Below, piece by piece: positions 19,644 through 29,939 of a DNA stretch of 64,000 nucleotides. The notes under the pieces were generated by a model. That model saw only the letters and a program-made list of their open reading frames with translations, ran no database searches and had not been told where the DNA came from. This DNA comes from Acinetobacter sp. ANC 4862 (GTDB taxonomy: Bacteria; Pseudomonadota; Gammaproteobacteria; Pseudomonadales; Moraxellaceae), in assembly GCF_004336635.1 (NCBI RefSeq), contig NZ_SJXH01000015.1, forward strand, positions 1-64,000. Reading direction: 5' to 3'. Each line of letters opens with the position of its first letter. Within the stretch, counting starts at the first letter, position 1. A program made the position numbers and the translations under genes.

Positions 19644-20504
19644 ATGAGTCAAGTTGACAATGCTGTTGTTTCAGCACATCTCTCCCATGTGCGTATTGTC
19701 ATGGTCAATACCACCTTGCCGGCGAATATCGGTAGTGCTTTACGTGCAATGAAAACTATGGGTTTATGCAAGCTTGTCTTGGTTGAACCTAAAACCTATC
19801 CGCATCCGGACATTAACGCTTTGGCTGCGGGTGCAGTAGATTTAATCGAGCAGATTGAAATTGTACCGACTTTAGAAGATGCGATTAAAGACTGCCATCT
19901 GGTTTTTGGTACCAGTGCCCGTAGCCGTACCATTCCATGGCCTTTGCTGGATGCTCGCCCTGCCGCTGAAAAATCACTGAATGCTGTAGTCAAAGATCAA
20001 CAGGAAATTGCGATTGTATTTGGTCGTGAAGACCGTGGCCTGACCAATGAAGAACTGGCTATGGCCAATTATCACGTCACCATTCCAGTCAATGACGATT
20101 ACGGCGTACTCAATGTTGCTCAAGCCATTCAGGTGATTTGCTATGAAATGCGTATGGCGGCAATGGCATTGACCGAACAGCAGGAAGATCCAGAAGCAAC
20201 CATGCAAGTGACCGATACCGAGTCGATGCACTGGGATGAACCTTTGGTCACGCATGAACAAATGGAACAGTTCTACCCGCATATTGAAAAAATGTTGGCA
20301 GAAATTGAATTTATGGATCCAAAAAATCCACGTTTATTGCCTTTACGCTTGCGTCGTCTATTTGGACGTATACAATTAGACCGTATGGAATATCATTTAC
20401 TTCGTGGCATATTCACTCGTGTACAAGCCATGAATAGTGGTAAATGGAAAAAATCTACAGACAACAAGACAACAGATTCTTCAGAGGATCAACCTAATGC
20501 TTAA
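19644..20504 (+). CDS. trmJ: tRNA (cytidine/uridine-32-2'-O)-methyltransferase TrmJ
   Basis: This SPOUT-class methyltransferase modifies position 32 of tRNA using S-adenosylmethionine. The N-terminal [20 protein letters not shown], the [12 protein letters not shown] stretch and the knot motif [15 protein letters not shown] are family signatures. It is 286 residues; the C-terminal region beyond the SPOUT domain is acidic and ends in a Lys/Thr/Ser-rich tail. The gene overlaps cysE by 8 nt, so the two are probably translated from one message. Confidence 0.92.
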   Translation: MSQVDNAVVSAHLSHVRIVMVNTTLPANIGSALRAMKTMGLCKLVLVEPKTYPHPDINALAAGAVDLIEQIEIVPTLEDAIKDCHLVFGTSARSRTIPWPLLDARPAAEKSLNAVVKDQQEIAIVFGREDRGLTNEELAMANYHVTIPVNDDYGVLNVAQAIQVICYEMRMAAMALTEQQEDPEATMQVTDTESMHWDEPLVTHEQMEQFYPHIEKMLAEIEFMDPKNPRLLPLRLRRLFGRIQLDRMEYHLLRGIFTRVQAMNSGKWKKSTDNKTTDSSEDQPNA

Positions 20505-21303
20505 ACAGCTCAGAGAAGACATACAGGCTGTATTCGCGCGCGATCCTGCAGCTCGAAACACCTTAGAAGTTCTAACCACTTATCCCGGCATTCATGCGCT
20601 GATTATGCACCGTATTGCCCATGAACTTTGGCAAAAAGAGTGTAAAGGCTCTGCTCGCCTGCTGTCTTCTTTTAGCCGTTTTGCCACAGGCATTGAAATT
20701 CACCCGGGTGCGAAAATTGGTCGCCGTTTCTTTATCGACCATGGCATGGGTGTGGTGATTGGTGAAACTGCCGAAATTGGGGATGATGTTACGCTTTATC
20801 ACGGCGTAACGCTGGGCGGAACCACCTGGAATAAAGGTAAACGTCATCCAACCCTGGAAGATGGTGTGGTGGTGGGTGCCGGTGCAAAAATTCTTGGACC
20901 TTTTACTGTCGGTAAAAACTCCAAAGTCGGTTCCAATGCAGTGGTGACTAAAGAAGTTCCACCGGATACTACGGCTGTTGGCAATCCAGCCCGCTTTATC
21001 ACCAAAGACAAACCGAAAGATGCTGAAGAAGCACGTCGTCATGATTACGCGGAAAGTATTGGTTTTCAGGCATATGCAGCAACGCAAGATCAGTCAGATC
21101 CTATTTTAGATGGCATGCGGGTTTTGCTGGATCGAATCCAACTCAATGAAAAACGCATGAATACCTTATGTCAGCGTTTATCGTTGCTCGATCCTTCATT
21201 TAAAAAACAGCAAGATGAACAACCGTTTAGTGTTGAAGAGCTTAAAATCATTGAAGATGTGCGCCGTGAATGCGAAGCACAAAGCAGTCAATCCAAAGCC
21301 TAA
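20497..21303 (+). CDS. cysE: Serine O-acetyltransferase CysE
   Basis: CysE acetylates L-serine with acetyl-CoA, the committed step of cysteine synthesis. The protein has an N-terminal helical region and a left-handed beta-helix of hexapeptide repeats ([20 protein letters not shown] and following). A start 60 bp upstream is in frame, but AGAGGA at 20483-20488 supports the ATG at 20497, giving 268 residues and the conserved [19 protein letters not shown] opening. The first codons lie inside the end of trmJ. The C-terminus is longer than in minimal cysE proteins and may affect feedback inhibition by cysteine. Confidence 0.93.
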   Translation: MLKQLREDIQAVFARDPAARNTLEVLTTYPGIHALIMHRIAHELWQKECKGSARLLSSFSRFATGIEIHPGAKIGRRFFIDHGMGVVIGETAEIGDDVTLYHGVTLGGTTWNKGKRHPTLEDGVVVGAGAKILGPFTVGKNSKVGSNAVVTKEVPPDTTAVGNPARFITKDKPKDAEEARRHDYAESIGFQAYAATQDQSDPILDGMRVLLDRIQLNEKRMNTLCQRLSLLDPSFKKQQDEQPFSVEELKIIEDVRRECEAQSSQSKA

Positions 21304-21332
21304 AGTGCTTATGTGAATTTTCACAATTGCTA

Positions 21333-21378
21333 GCTTGCGTGTTTATCAGAGTTTTCTTAGACTGACAAACATGCAAGT
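21333..21378 (+). terminator. Long hairpin after cysE
   Basis: Arms 21333-21348 and 21363-21378 form a 16-position stem with two G-U pairs and one A-C mismatch around a 14-nt loop, ending in TTGGGTTTATT. It is a probable terminator of trmJ-cysE. Confidence 0.6.
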
Positions 21379-21486
21379 TGGGTTTATTGACACTTCATCT
21401 GTTCAATTTGAGCCTACAGCACAAGCCATTTATGAAATATCAATAGACCCAAATCAATTTTAAAATTAAATGAATGGATGATCCAT

Positions 21487-22401
21487 ATGACCCTTAAGCC
21501 TTTGGCATGTACATTAATAGCGGTTTCTTTACTTTCTGCGTGTAGCATGGCACCGAAAGAAGACAAAAATCCGACTACTCCAATTATTTTCACTGAACCC
21601 GATTTGACTCCACCGTTCTATGCGCTGAATCCATTTAACTATGATGCTCCACCTCCATTTGAAATTGCATTAAAACAAGCTGCAGCACAGCCTGTTACTA
21701 AAATGGAAGTGAATCTGCAAAGCGATCCTTCCAAGAAAGTGACTCTAGATGTAAATAAGCTCATTATTCCAACGGTGAACAGCAATACACGCAATTTGAA
21801 ATTTGCCGTACTTGCGGGTGAAAATGAAATTGATGTCACTGAAATTGATGACTTTTTACAATTGGTTGAAGGTAAAGCACGCCATTACCCACCTCGTTTT
21901 ACTGAACGTCAGGAACGTAAGGGTTTTGAAGCCAAACTAAAAGAATTGACCCAACAGCTCGATACTTTAGCCTCTAGAGATAATGCATCTTTTGATGTTC
22001 TGATTCGTGCATTTAAAGCCAGTGTAATGGCGCGTAACCTGGACTTGGGTTCAGTCTATACCACCAAATCTTTAACCTATGCGCAACGCATTTTAAAAAT
22101 CAACAAAGAAGATGCTGAAGCAAACTTCTGGTTTGGTTTTGGTTTATCTGAAGGTGGTGGTCAGCGTGAAGCGATTCCTTATTTAGATAAAGCAATGAAA
22201 GCGGGTGTACAGGAAGCGTATCTGTCTGCGGCAAATAATTACATTGCCATGGAACAAAAGAAAAATGCGATTCAAACCTTGAAAAATTACAAAGTAAAAT
22301 ATCCGCAAGAAGCTGAAGTGGCTGACCGTTTAATTGCTGAAATTGAAAAGCATGGTCGCTGGAATGTATGGCAAATGCTTAACCCACCTAAAGCACCTTA
22401 A
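21487..22401 (+). CDS. Lipoprotein with TPR-like C-terminal half
   Basis: The 304-residue precursor has a lipobox LSAC with Cys19. The mature N-terminus is Pro-rich. The middle resembles a divergent beta-rich segment. The C-terminal half carries helix pairs of tetratricopeptide type (SLTYAQRILKINKEDAEANFWFGFGL, then AIPYLDKAMKAGVQEAYLSAANNY). An ATG at 21478 is in frame, but GGAT at 21476-21479 fits the ATG at 21487. Function is unknown; anchoring in the outer membrane as an assembly or scaffold lipoprotein is plausible but unproven. A terminator follows. Confidence 0.7.
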   Translation: MTLKPLACTLIAVSLLSACSMAPKEDKNPTTPIIFTEPDLTPPFYALNPFNYDAPPPFEIALKQAAAQPVTKMEVNLQSDPSKKVTLDVNKLIIPTVNSNTRNLKFAVLAGENEIDVTEIDDFLQLVEGKARHYPPRFTERQERKGFEAKLKELTQQLDTLASRDNASFDVLIRAFKASVMARNLDLGSVYTTKSLTYAQRILKINKEDAEANFWFGFGLSEGGGQREAIPYLDKAMKAGVQEAYLSAANNYIAMEQKKNAIQTLKNYKVKYPQEAEVADRLIAEIEKHGRWNVWQMLNPPKAP

Positions 22402-22420
22402 TTTTTAAGTTTTTATTGAA

Positions 22421-22450
22421 ATAGGCCGTCCAGTACGGTCTATTTTTTTT
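22421..22450 (+). terminator. Intrinsic terminator
   Basis: ATAGGCCGT (22421-22429) pairs with ACGGTCTAT (22435-22443), one G-U, followed by T7. Confidence 0.87.
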
Positions 22451-22526
22451 GTGTATGAATTGAAAACTAGAAGAATTATCGTATGATGAAGAAAATTCAA
22501 ATAAATACTTACTGCAGACTATTATT

Positions 22527-24536
22527 ATGCCAAAACAGATATACAAAGTTTTATTTGCCGCGCTATTCAGTAGTTATCTGCTGGCAGGATGTCAAATTGT
22601 AAGTGTTAAAAATCAAGCCATCAACGTCACCATTGCCAATGAACGAGAAAGTATCCTCACCCGCAACAAATTGAGTGAAGCCAGTTTAAATGTGCTTTCA
22701 ATGACAGGTCGTGAAGCAAAAATTTGCTCTGATGAACCTGAAAAATGTGTACAGGAACTGCAGCAAATTCCCCAAATTCAAGATGAACAATTATTATCTA
22801 CGGCAAGTGAAGTTTACTTAGCCAAAGCCTTAAGCTTTGAAAACTCAAGTGATTGTAAAATTGGTATATTAACCAGTACCAAGTCAGAAGAAAAACAACA
22901 GCTCCAGCAAGTGACTTATGATAAATGTTTGGACCAACAGCTTTATATGCTGGATAAAAGTATTCGATACAGTTATGCCTACATGTTTAAAACCAAACGC
23001 GGACCTCAAGACCGTATTTTTGATAACAGACAAGTCCAGATTCGCGACTTCTATAACTTGGCCCTGGCCAAATTGGTTTCCGCGTATGCGCTACGTTACA
23101 AACCCACGGAAGTCGAACACCAGATTAAAGTCGGCAAAAGCATCTACAGCATTAATTTTGATCATTACCCGCAACTTAAACAACAGAAAATTGAGCAGTT
23201 GCTCTCAAGTTATAACCTGAATTTTTCAGGTTTACGTTCCATTAACCGCCGTGATGGTTTTGGTTCAGAATTTGTTGTCGTTTTACCGCGAGTTAAGGAT
23301 GATATCGGTGAAGGTAAAAATAAATACATTATCGACCCGATCAATTTTAGCTACAAAAATGGCATCAATCCGAATATTCATCAAGCCCGTTATTTAGCAG
23401 CCACCCTTACCGCGCAGCCGAAATCCGCGAGCAATCTTGAGGACATTTTAAATAAGGCAGAGTTTGAATTAAAAGCTTTTGATCCCTACAAATATGAAAA
23501 AGTGGAGCTGGCAGGCAAAACCTATCCGCTTGCTGCTAACTTCTCTACGCCCTATGGTTTATGGCTGGCACAAAATAATCTGGGTAAAGCGGCCTATTTA
23601 ACCCTGATTGATCGTGACGATCATCTCACCATGCCGCATTTATACATGCTCGAACCTTATAACCCGAATAAAAAAGTCATTGTATTGGTGCATGGTCTCG
23701 CCAGCAGTCCTGAAGCCTGGATACGACTGACCAATGACATTATGGGTGACACGGTACTGCGGGAAAACTTTCAGGTCTGGCAAGTGTTTTATTCAACCAA
23801 TATGCCGATGATTGAAAGTCGCTTTCAAATCTATGCCCTGCTCACCCAAGCTTTTGCACAAGTGGATGCCAAAGCACCCGCCAAAAAAGATGCCGTTCTG
23901 ATTGGACATAGTATGGGAGGTATTATCGCCCGTCTTTTGGTCAGCGATGCAGACGTGACTAAAAAGGCTTTAGCCATGATGAATAATCGTCAATTAAATA
24001 AATACCAAAAATTACCGATCGTTTCACAACGCTTGGTCATGAAGGATATTCCTAATTTTAGTCGTGCGATATTTTTGGCCTCTCCGCATAGAGGAACTGA
24101 TTATGCCGATCGATGGTTTACCAAGGCAGCGCGTAAAATTATTCGTATACCGGGTGCCTTCCTTTCTGCGATTGGTGACAGCATACAAAACCAGGATCTG
24201 GACGTCAAAGATCTAATCACCCAGATTGATCATGGTCTGATTCAAAATGGTCCCAGCGACTTAAGTCATCAGTCAAAATTTATGGAACTCACCAAAGACA
24301 TTACCCCACGTAAAGGTCTCGCCTTCCATTCCATTATGGGCAATATCACCAACAGTGATGATCTGAATATCATTACCGATGATGTCGTCCCTTATAAGAG
24401 CGCCCACTTAAATGGAGCTGTTTCTGAAAAGATCATCAAAGGTGGACATTCCATTCAGGAAACCCCCGAAGCCGTTTTAGAATTGCGTCGAATATTACGC
24501 CTCCATTTGACTCAGTTAGGTTTACATAAACCTTAA
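22527..24536 (+). CDS. Lipoprotein with C-terminal alpha/beta-hydrolase domain
   Basis: This is a 669-residue lipoprotein with lipobox LAGC and Cys22. The N-terminal 370 or so residues match no domain I recognise. From about residue 385 the protein is an alpha/beta hydrolase: VIVLVHGLASSPEAW (oxyanion HG), the nucleophile elbow GHSMGG with Ser462, and a likely catalytic His in KGGHSIQETPEA near the C-terminus. The combination suggests an esterase, lipase or acyltransferase acting in the periplasm or at the outer membrane. Single gene with its own upstream terminator. Confidence 0.8.
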   Translation: MPKQIYKVLFAALFSSYLLAGCQIVSVKNQAINVTIANERESILTRNKLSEASLNVLSMTGREAKICSDEPEKCVQELQQIPQIQDEQLLSTASEVYLAKALSFENSSDCKIGILTSTKSEEKQQLQQVTYDKCLDQQLYMLDKSIRYSYAYMFKTKRGPQDRIFDNRQVQIRDFYNLALAKLVSAYALRYKPTEVEHQIKVGKSIYSINFDHYPQLKQQKIEQLLSSYNLNFSGLRSINRRDGFGSEFVVVLPRVKDDIGEGKNKYIIDPINFSYKNGINPNIHQARYLAATLTAQPKSASNLEDILNKAEFELKAFDPYKYEKVELAGKTYPLAANFSTPYGLWLAQNNLGKAAYLTLIDRDDHLTMPHLYMLEPYNPNKKVIVLVHGLASSPEAWIRLTNDIMGDTVLRENFQVWQVFYSTNMPMIESRFQIYALLTQAFAQVDAKAPAKKDAVLIGHSMGGIIARLLVSDADVTKKALAMMNNRQLNKYQKLPIVSQRLVMKDIPNFSRAIFLASPHRGTDYADRWFTKAARKIIRIPGAFLSAIGDSIQNQDLDVKDLITQIDHGLIQNGPSDLSHQSKFMELTKDITPRKGLAFHSIMGNITNSDDLNIITDDVVPYKSAHLNGAVSEKIIKGGHSIQETPEAVLELRRILRLHLTQLGLHKP

Positions 24537-24556
24537 GGACTAAGATTGATCCATTT

Positions 24557-24589
24557 CAGTCGATCATGTGGATGAAGCATGATCGACTG
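24557..24589. repeat. 12-bp perfect inverted repeat after the hydrolase gene
   Basis: CAGTCGATCATG (24557-24568) and CATGATCGACTG (24578-24589) pair exactly around a 9-nt loop, 20 bp past the stop. The T tract is weak (CTATTTAATTT), so it may be a terminator without a clear T run. The rest of 24590-24967 is AT-rich, gene-free and presumably holds the mutS promoter. Confidence 0.6.
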
Positions 24590-24967
24590 ATCTGCTATTT
24601 AATTTGGTGTGAAGATATTCTCTTAGGCTATTTCCAAGCATCATTCAAATATTTCAAATCTAGCTTATTGATCTTTATTACAGCTATATCGCCTTAATAT
24701 CCGCATAGAAAAATAAAAAAACAGCTGCCCTAATTTTTACGTAATTATTGCAAAGCATTTTTCTCTGCTCATGCAAATTTGATAAGATAAGCCACTCGAA
24801 TGAAGTGAAGTTTTTTGATCGACACGACTTGCCAGAAAATTAAAAAATATAAGACCTGAATGTCTTACTGGTAAATAAACTTCTCTTCATGCAAAAAATT
24901 GAAATTGGTGAGACAGCCAAGTTTTTAGCGATCTAGATTTATTCAAATATTTAAGGATTTTACCTCA

Positions 24968-27604
24968 ATGAGTTACCCGGAAATCATGGCTGATCTTTCC
25001 ACTTTAACGCCAATGATGCAGCAATATTTAACTGTAAAAATGCAGCATCCTCACTCACTCATGTTTTACCGTATGGGTGACTTTTATGAGTTGTTTTTTG
25101 ATGATGCGCATAAAGCTGCAAAATTACTGGGGATTACATTAACCCATCGTGGCAAAGCCAATGGTGAACCGATTCCTATGGCGGGCGTACCTTACCATGC
25201 AGCTGAAGGTTATTTGGCACGTTTGGTCAAGAAAGGCGAAACCGTCGTCATTTGTGAACAGCTGGGTGAAGTTACCGGTAAAGGCCCTGTGGAACGCGGT
25301 GTAGTCCGAATCATTACGCCCGGTACACTGACAGATGATGCGCTGCTTAACAGTCATCAATCTTCCAATTTGGTCGCGCTTTGCATTCAACAAAATCAAA
25401 TTGGTATTGCATTGTTGGATTTAAGCGCAGGTATTTTCAAGGTTCAACAACAAGACTTCCAACACGAGCAACTGGCAATTGAGCTTTCCCGCTTAATGCC
25501 AAGCGAGATTCTGGTGGATGAAGATATTGTTGATCCCAATATTATTGAACAAATCAAAAAGCAGCTCGAGTGCCCTGTCACCAAGCGTCCGAATGTCGAT
25601 TTCAACGTCAATAATGCTCAAAAAACCTTATGTGATCAGTTGGCCGTATCGACACTGTCTGGTTTTGGTATTGATCATTTGCCACTAGCAAAAGCCTCTG
25701 CAGCAGCACTGATTCACTATGCCAAAGAAACCCAAAAAACAGCTTTACCACATATCCGTTCCATTCAACTGGAACAAAGCAGTGACTTTATTGCCTTAGA
25801 TCCAGTCACGCGTCGCAATTTAGAGTTAATAGAGCCATTGTTTGATCATGGGACATCGTTGTTTCAACTGATCAATGACTGTCAAACTGCGATGGGTGGA
25901 CGTTTACTCAGTCGCACCTTAATGCAGCCGCTACGTGATACCAAATTACTGGATGCTCGCCTGGATGCAACGGCAGCGATGCTGAATGGCTATCATGAAT
26001 CACCGATTCGCCTGGTACTGAAAGATATTAGTGATATTGAACGTGTGCTGAGCCGTATTGCTTTAGGCAGCGCACGTCCACGTGATTTGGTGCAACTGCG
26101 TCAAGCCTGTGCGCAAATTCCTTTATTACGTCATGCCATTCAGCCGATTACTCAAGCCAAGCAATCTACATTAATTCAGCAATTAGATCATGAATTGGGT
26201 GATTTTAAGGGACTGTACCAACGCCTGATGTCGGCCATTGTTGAACATCCTCCAGTATTACTTCGTGATGGTAATGTCATTGCAGAAGGTTTTGACAGTG
26301 AACTGGATGAACTGCGTAAAATTCGTGATCATGCAGGTCAGTTCCTGATTGATTTGGAAATCCAAGAGCGTGAAAACACTGGGGTTTCAACACTTAAAAT
26401 TGGTTATAACCGGGTTAGTGGCTACTATATTGAACTGACTCGCGCACAAGCAGATCAGGCACCGGATCATTACATTCGTCGCCAGACTTTAAAAAATGCA
26501 GAACGCTATATCACGCCAGAACTCAAGTCTTTTGAAGATAAAGTGTTATCCAGTGAATCACGTGCGCTGGCGCGTGAAAAAATGCTGTTTGAAATGCTGC
26601 TGGATGAATTACGCCAAGACATCGGCAATTTACAAATGATGAGCAGCGCGATTGCACAAATTGACATGTTGGCCAACTTTGCCCATCAGGCACGTTTACG
26701 CAACTGGTCACGTCCCGAATTTAGCCCTGAAATCGGGGTAAAAATTGTAGCCGGTCGCCACCCTGTGGTTGAAGCATTGAGCAAAACTGCCTTTACCCCA
26801 AATGATACCACTTTAGACTTTAACCACCGTATGGCCATTGTCACGGGACCAAATATGGGTGGTAAATCCACTTTTATGCGTCAAACCGCACTGATTACCC
26901 TATTGGCCTATTGTGGCTGCTATGTCCCTGCAAAATCTGCGGTGTTAGGTCCAATTGATCGGGTGTTTACCCGTATTGGCTCCGCGGATGATTTATCGAC
27001 TGGTAAATCGACCTTTATGGTGGAGATGACCGAAACCTCACAGATTCTGCATCATGCCACCAACCAGTCTTTGGTATTGATGGATGAAGTAGGCCGTGGT
27101 ACCAGTACCTATGATGGCTTATCTTTGGCTTGGGCCTGTGTGATTGACTTAAGCAAACGGATTAAATGCCTGTGCTTATTTGCGACCCATTATTTTGAAC
27201 TCACTGAACTGGGCAAAGAATCGGGCATCGATAACTACCATGTCACCGCCAAGGAATTAAATGGAAATTTAATTCTGTTACACAAAGTTCAGCATGGCCC
27301 TGCAAGCCAAAGTCATGGTCTGCAAGTGGCAAAACTAGCCGGGATTCCTGCCAGCGTGATTAAAGAAGCACAAAATCGTTTAAAGATTTTGGAAAAACAG
27401 CAACATCAGCAACTGAATAAAGCGGTGCAAAATGACTTATTTAGTATGCCGGATGAGTCATCCATTGAAGTGATTGAACGTATTGTTGAAGTGGAGAAAG
27501 ATGTGCCTGCGCTGAATCTATTAAGAGCTTTAGATGTCGATAGTCTTTCACCACGTGAAGCACTACAACAAATTTATGCTTTGAAAGATGCCCTAGATGC
27601 TTAA
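24968..27604 (+). CDS. mutS: DNA mismatch repair protein MutS
   Basis: MutS recognises mismatches and small loops and recruits MutL. The N-terminal mismatch-binding motif [12 protein letters not shown] carries the Phe-x-Glu wedge. The ATPase domain has Walker [10 protein letters not shown] at about 627-635, followed by the dimerisation helix-turn-helix. The length of 878 residues is normal. Its start, [20 protein letters not shown], is preceded by AAGGAT. A strong terminator follows, and mutL is not nearby. Confidence 0.97.
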   Translation: MSYPEIMADLSTLTPMMQQYLTVKMQHPHSLMFYRMGDFYELFFDDAHKAAKLLGITLTHRGKANGEPIPMAGVPYHAAEGYLARLVKKGETVVICEQLGEVTGKGPVERGVVRIITPGTLTDDALLNSHQSSNLVALCIQQNQIGIALLDLSAGIFKVQQQDFQHEQLAIELSRLMPSEILVDEDIVDPNIIEQIKKQLECPVTKRPNVDFNVNNAQKTLCDQLAVSTLSGFGIDHLPLAKASAAALIHYAKETQKTALPHIRSIQLEQSSDFIALDPVTRRNLELIEPLFDHGTSLFQLINDCQTAMGGRLLSRTLMQPLRDTKLLDARLDATAAMLNGYHESPIRLVLKDISDIERVLSRIALGSARPRDLVQLRQACAQIPLLRHAIQPITQAKQSTLIQQLDHELGDFKGLYQRLMSAIVEHPPVLLRDGNVIAEGFDSELDELRKIRDHAGQFLIDLEIQERENTGVSTLKIGYNRVSGYYIELTRAQADQAPDHYIRRQTLKNAERYITPELKSFEDKVLSSESRALAREKMLFEMLLDELRQDIGNLQMMSSAIAQIDMLANFAHQARLRNWSRPEFSPEIGVKIVAGRHPVVEALSKTAFTPNDTTLDFNHRMAIVTGPNMGGKSTFMRQTALITLLAYCGCYVPAKSAVLGPIDRVFTRIGSADDLSTGKSTFMVEMTETSQILHHATNQSLVLMDEVGRGTSTYDGLSLAWACVIDLSKRIKCLCLFATHYFELTELGKESGIDNYHVTAKELNGNLILLHKVQHGPASQSHGLQVAKLAGIPASVIKEAQNRLKILEKQQHQQLNKAVQNDLFSMPDESSIEVIERIVEVEKDVPALNLLRALDVDSLSPREALQQIYALKDALDA

Positions 27605-27628
27605 TTTAAAACCATCATGAATAAGTCA

Positions 27629-27653
27629 AAGACTCCTAAATAGGAGTCTTTTT
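27629..27653 (+). terminator. Intrinsic terminator of mutS
   Basis: AAGACTCCTA (27629-27638) pairs with TAGGAGTCTT (27641-27650), then TTTC. Confidence 0.87.
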
Positions 27654-27809
27654 CATTTAGATGCCATATTTAACGCTATATTCATTTTTTATCAAAATTA
27701 ACAGCCTTATATATAACAAATATCAATAAAAGCAATTGTTAGTTACCTGCATTTTTGCCTAAAATACAGCAAGAGTAATTAGAACCATATTTTTTAGGTA
27801 GCTGTCGCC

Positions 27810-28133
27810 ATGACCTTTGTTGTCACTGAAAATTGTATTAAATGTAAATACCAAGACTGCGTAGAAGTTTGTCCAGTGGATTGTTTCTACGAAGGTCCAA
27901 ACTTCCTCGTCATCAACCCTGATGAATGTATTGACTGCGCACTATGCGAACCTGAATGTCCTGCGAATGCTATTTTCTCTGAAGATGAGTTACCGGAAGG
28001 TCAAGAAGTCTTTATTGAACTGAATACCGAACTTTCACAAAAATGGCCGAATATCACCCAGATCGGTGATCAACCTGCCGATCGTGAAGAATGGAATGGC
28101 AAACCTGACAAGTTACAATACTTGGAAAAATAA
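27810..28133 (+). CDS. fdxA: 7Fe ferredoxin FdxA ([3Fe-4S][4Fe-4S])
   Basis: This is a 107-residue ferredoxin of the Azotobacter FdI type, a soluble electron carrier. The nine cysteines at 9, 12, 17, 21, 25, 40, 43, 46 and 50 match the FdI pattern, in which Cys at the second position of a normal CxxC set is replaced functionally to give one 3Fe and one 4Fe cluster. The C-terminal extension ([12 protein letters not shown] through LQYLEK) is typical for the group. In other bacteria FdxA is linked to oxidative-stress regulation of a reductase; no partner gene is adjacent here. Confidence 0.95.
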   Translation: MTFVVTENCIKCKYQDCVEVCPVDCFYEGPNFLVINPDECIDCALCEPECPANAIFSEDELPEGQEVFIELNTELSQKWPNITQIGDQPADREEWNGKPDKLQYLEK

Positions 28134-28150
28134 AACTGTTTTTCACTTCA

Positions 28151-28182
28151 AAAAAGATCAGCACCTGCTGATCTTTTTTTAT
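28151..28182 (+). terminator. Intrinsic terminator of fdxA
   Basis: AAAAAGATCAGCA (28151-28163) and TGCTGATCTTTTT (28166-28178) pair around CC, followed by further T. Confidence 0.9.
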
Positions 28183-28275
28183 ACTTAAAAAAACATTTGA
28201 TTGCAATATTTTCAAATTTTATCCTTTAAATTATATTAAAATAGCGAATGTATTTATAAATATTTGATTTCTATA

Positions 28276-28998
28276 ATGAAGCATTTTCTCAAGGGATTAA
28301 TCGGGTTCGGTTTAATCCCACTTGTCATGATTGGATGTGCTACATCTCCTCAGAAACAAGGACGTACGACCACGACTCCCGACGGAAAACGGATCTTCAT
28401 TCCCCAAGAACGCATCATCATTGAACGCCCTGTCCCGCCTAAAACGGTTCCGTATGCTTACAATGCTTGGGTTGCTACAAGCGATAACTTACGACGCGTG
28501 CGTGAATATGAAGTGTTTCTTGAACAAAATGGTGTCGGCAATATCATTCCAAGTTTTGAATTGATGCGTACCGCACGGGATTGGCAAAAATGTTCCCGTT
28601 CACAATACATGATTCCAAACCGTGAATTGTGGCACAATCAAATTTCAACTTTGCGCGTATTTAAATATCTGGTTGCCGCCAAAGTGCTTACCGATTTTGA
28701 AGTCACTTCGGTTTATCGTGATTTACCACTGAATCAGTGTGCTGGCGGTGCAAATTCATCACGTCATTTGTTTAATTCGGCTATCGATTTTCGTATTGGA
28801 CCTGCATACCCTCATGCTGAAGACTATGCCTTTATCGAAAATACCAAATTTAAATTATGCGAATTCTGGTCGCAACATGGTCAAAGCCTGAATATGGGGC
28901 TTGGACTGTATGCTTCAGGACAAATCCATATTGATACCCAAGGTTATCGTACTTGGGGACCTGATCTGTCACGTCATTCATCGATGTGTAATTACTAA
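28276..28998 (+). CDS. Lipoprotein with peptidase M15-type (D-Ala-D-Ala carboxypeptidase-like) domain
   Basis: The 240-residue precursor has a lipobox MIGC with Cys21. The C-terminal half holds the M15 zinc-peptidase pattern: SSRHLFNSAIDF (His and Asp ligands) and IHIDTQGYRTWG (second His). Such proteins trim peptidoglycan stem peptides or bind murein in the periplasm. A TTG 12 bp upstream is also in frame; I chose the ATG at 28276 because it starts the signal peptide cleanly, although the RBS is weak. The Pro-rich stretch after the lipidation site may act as a tether. A terminator follows. Confidence 0.8.
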   Translation: MKHFLKGLIGFGLIPLVMIGCATSPQKQGRTTTTPDGKRIFIPQERIIIERPVPPKTVPYAYNAWVATSDNLRRVREYEVFLEQNGVGNIIPSFELMRTARDWQKCSRSQYMIPNRELWHNQISTLRVFKYLVAAKVLTDFEVTSVYRDLPLNQCAGGANSSRHLFNSAIDFRIGPAYPHAEDYAFIENTKFKLCEFWSQHGQSLNMGLGLYASGQIHIDTQGYRTWGPDLSRHSSMCNY

Positions 28999-29012
28999 AA
29001 GCAAATTCGGAT

Positions 29013-29043
29013 AAAAAAGAGATCTTGGTGATCTCTTTTTTAT
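29013..29043 (+). terminator. Intrinsic terminator
   Basis: AAAAAAGAGATC (29013-29024) pairs with GATCTCTTTTTT (29030-29041) around TTGGT. Confidence 0.9.
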
Positions 29044-29130
29044 TGCCTATTTTCAATAAATCTAAACGATAAATTGCACTCTGATTGGAAAAGTTTAAAA
29101 TGCTTGCAACGCAACAAAGGTGATGAAACT

Positions 29131-29796
29131 ATGCAACAAATGTGGACAGAGATTGATGCTTACATCGATTCACATTTAATTCCAGAAGACCCGATTCTTC
29201 TACAGACTTTAAAAAACACTGAAGAAAAAGGCTTTCCAGATCACCTTGCAGTAGCGCCCAATCAAGGCATGCTGCTGCAAATGCTCATTCAGATGAACAA
29301 GTGTAAGCGTGTACTGGAACTGGGTACTTTTGCAGCCTACAGCACCATGTGGCTGGCTCGTGCGCTCCCTGAAGATGGTTATATCTTAACGATTGAAGGT
29401 CGAGATACACACGCAGCATTGGCTCAGGAAAATATCGACAATGCCAAACTTCCACAAACGATTGATCTGAAAGTGGGACGTGCAGCTGATGTATTAAAAG
29501 CCTTGCCTGCCGACTTTAAACCTTTCGATTTTATCTTTATTGATGCTGATAAACAGAGTTACCCGGAATATTTAGAATTAAGCTTGGACTTGTCTCATTC
29601 AGGAACCATTATTGTGCTCGATAATGTCATTCGTGCGGGCGATATCATCAATCCTGAAAATCACAAACCCAGCATTGAAGGTATCCGGGAGATGTTTGTC
29701 GCTTTACAAAACCATCCCCGAATCTTGTCCTGTACAGCATTGCAGACTGTAGGCAGTAAGGGTCATGATGGCTTTGCTTTAGCATTAGTGAAATAA
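29131..29796 (+). CDS. Class I SAM-dependent O-methyltransferase (CCoAOMT-like)
   Basis: This 221-residue cytoplasmic protein belongs to the O-methyltransferase 3 group. SAM motif I reads VLELGTFAAYSTMWLA, with the second motif FDFIFIDADKQSYPEY and IIVLDNVIRAGDI after it. The substrate is probably a small catechol-type compound, but this is not determined by sequence. An in-frame TTG at 29074 would add 19 residues with no family counterpart, so I use the ATG at 29131, preceded by AAAGG. Its terminator lies at 29813-29834. Confidence 0.8.
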   Translation: MQQMWTEIDAYIDSHLIPEDPILLQTLKNTEEKGFPDHLAVAPNQGMLLQMLIQMNKCKRVLELGTFAAYSTMWLARALPEDGYILTIEGRDTHAALAQENIDNAKLPQTIDLKVGRAADVLKALPADFKPFDFIFIDADKQSYPEYLELSLDLSHSGTIIVLDNVIRAGDIINPENHKPSIEGIREMFVALQNHPRILSCTALQTVGSKGHDGFALALVK

Positions 29797-29812
29797 TTTG
29801 ACACAAAGATCA

Positions 29813-29836
29813 AAAAACAATCGCATTGTTTTTTTA
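29813..29836 (+). terminator. Intrinsic terminator of the O-methyltransferase gene
   Basis: AAAAACAAT (29813-29821) and ATTGTTTTT (29825-29833) pair around CGC, with more T following. Confidence 0.8.
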
Positions 29837-29869
29837 TTTATTTATTAGTGATTTACACAGACTGTCCAT

Positions 29870-29900
29870 ATAGTTATCCACAAGTTATGCGGATAACTAT
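29870..29900. promoter_or_regulatory. Inverted repeat containing a consensus DnaA box
   Basis: ATAGTTATCC (29870-29879) and GGATAACTAT (29891-29900) are exact complements around an 11-nt spacer. Within them TTATCCACA (29874-29882) is a perfect DnaA box, with TTTACACA nearby upstream. It sits between the O-methyltransferase and the universal stress gene. A regulatory or titration role is possible. Confidence 0.45.
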
Positions 29901-29939
29901 GGCTAATATTTAATCACCACTTATAAGCAATGCTTTTGC

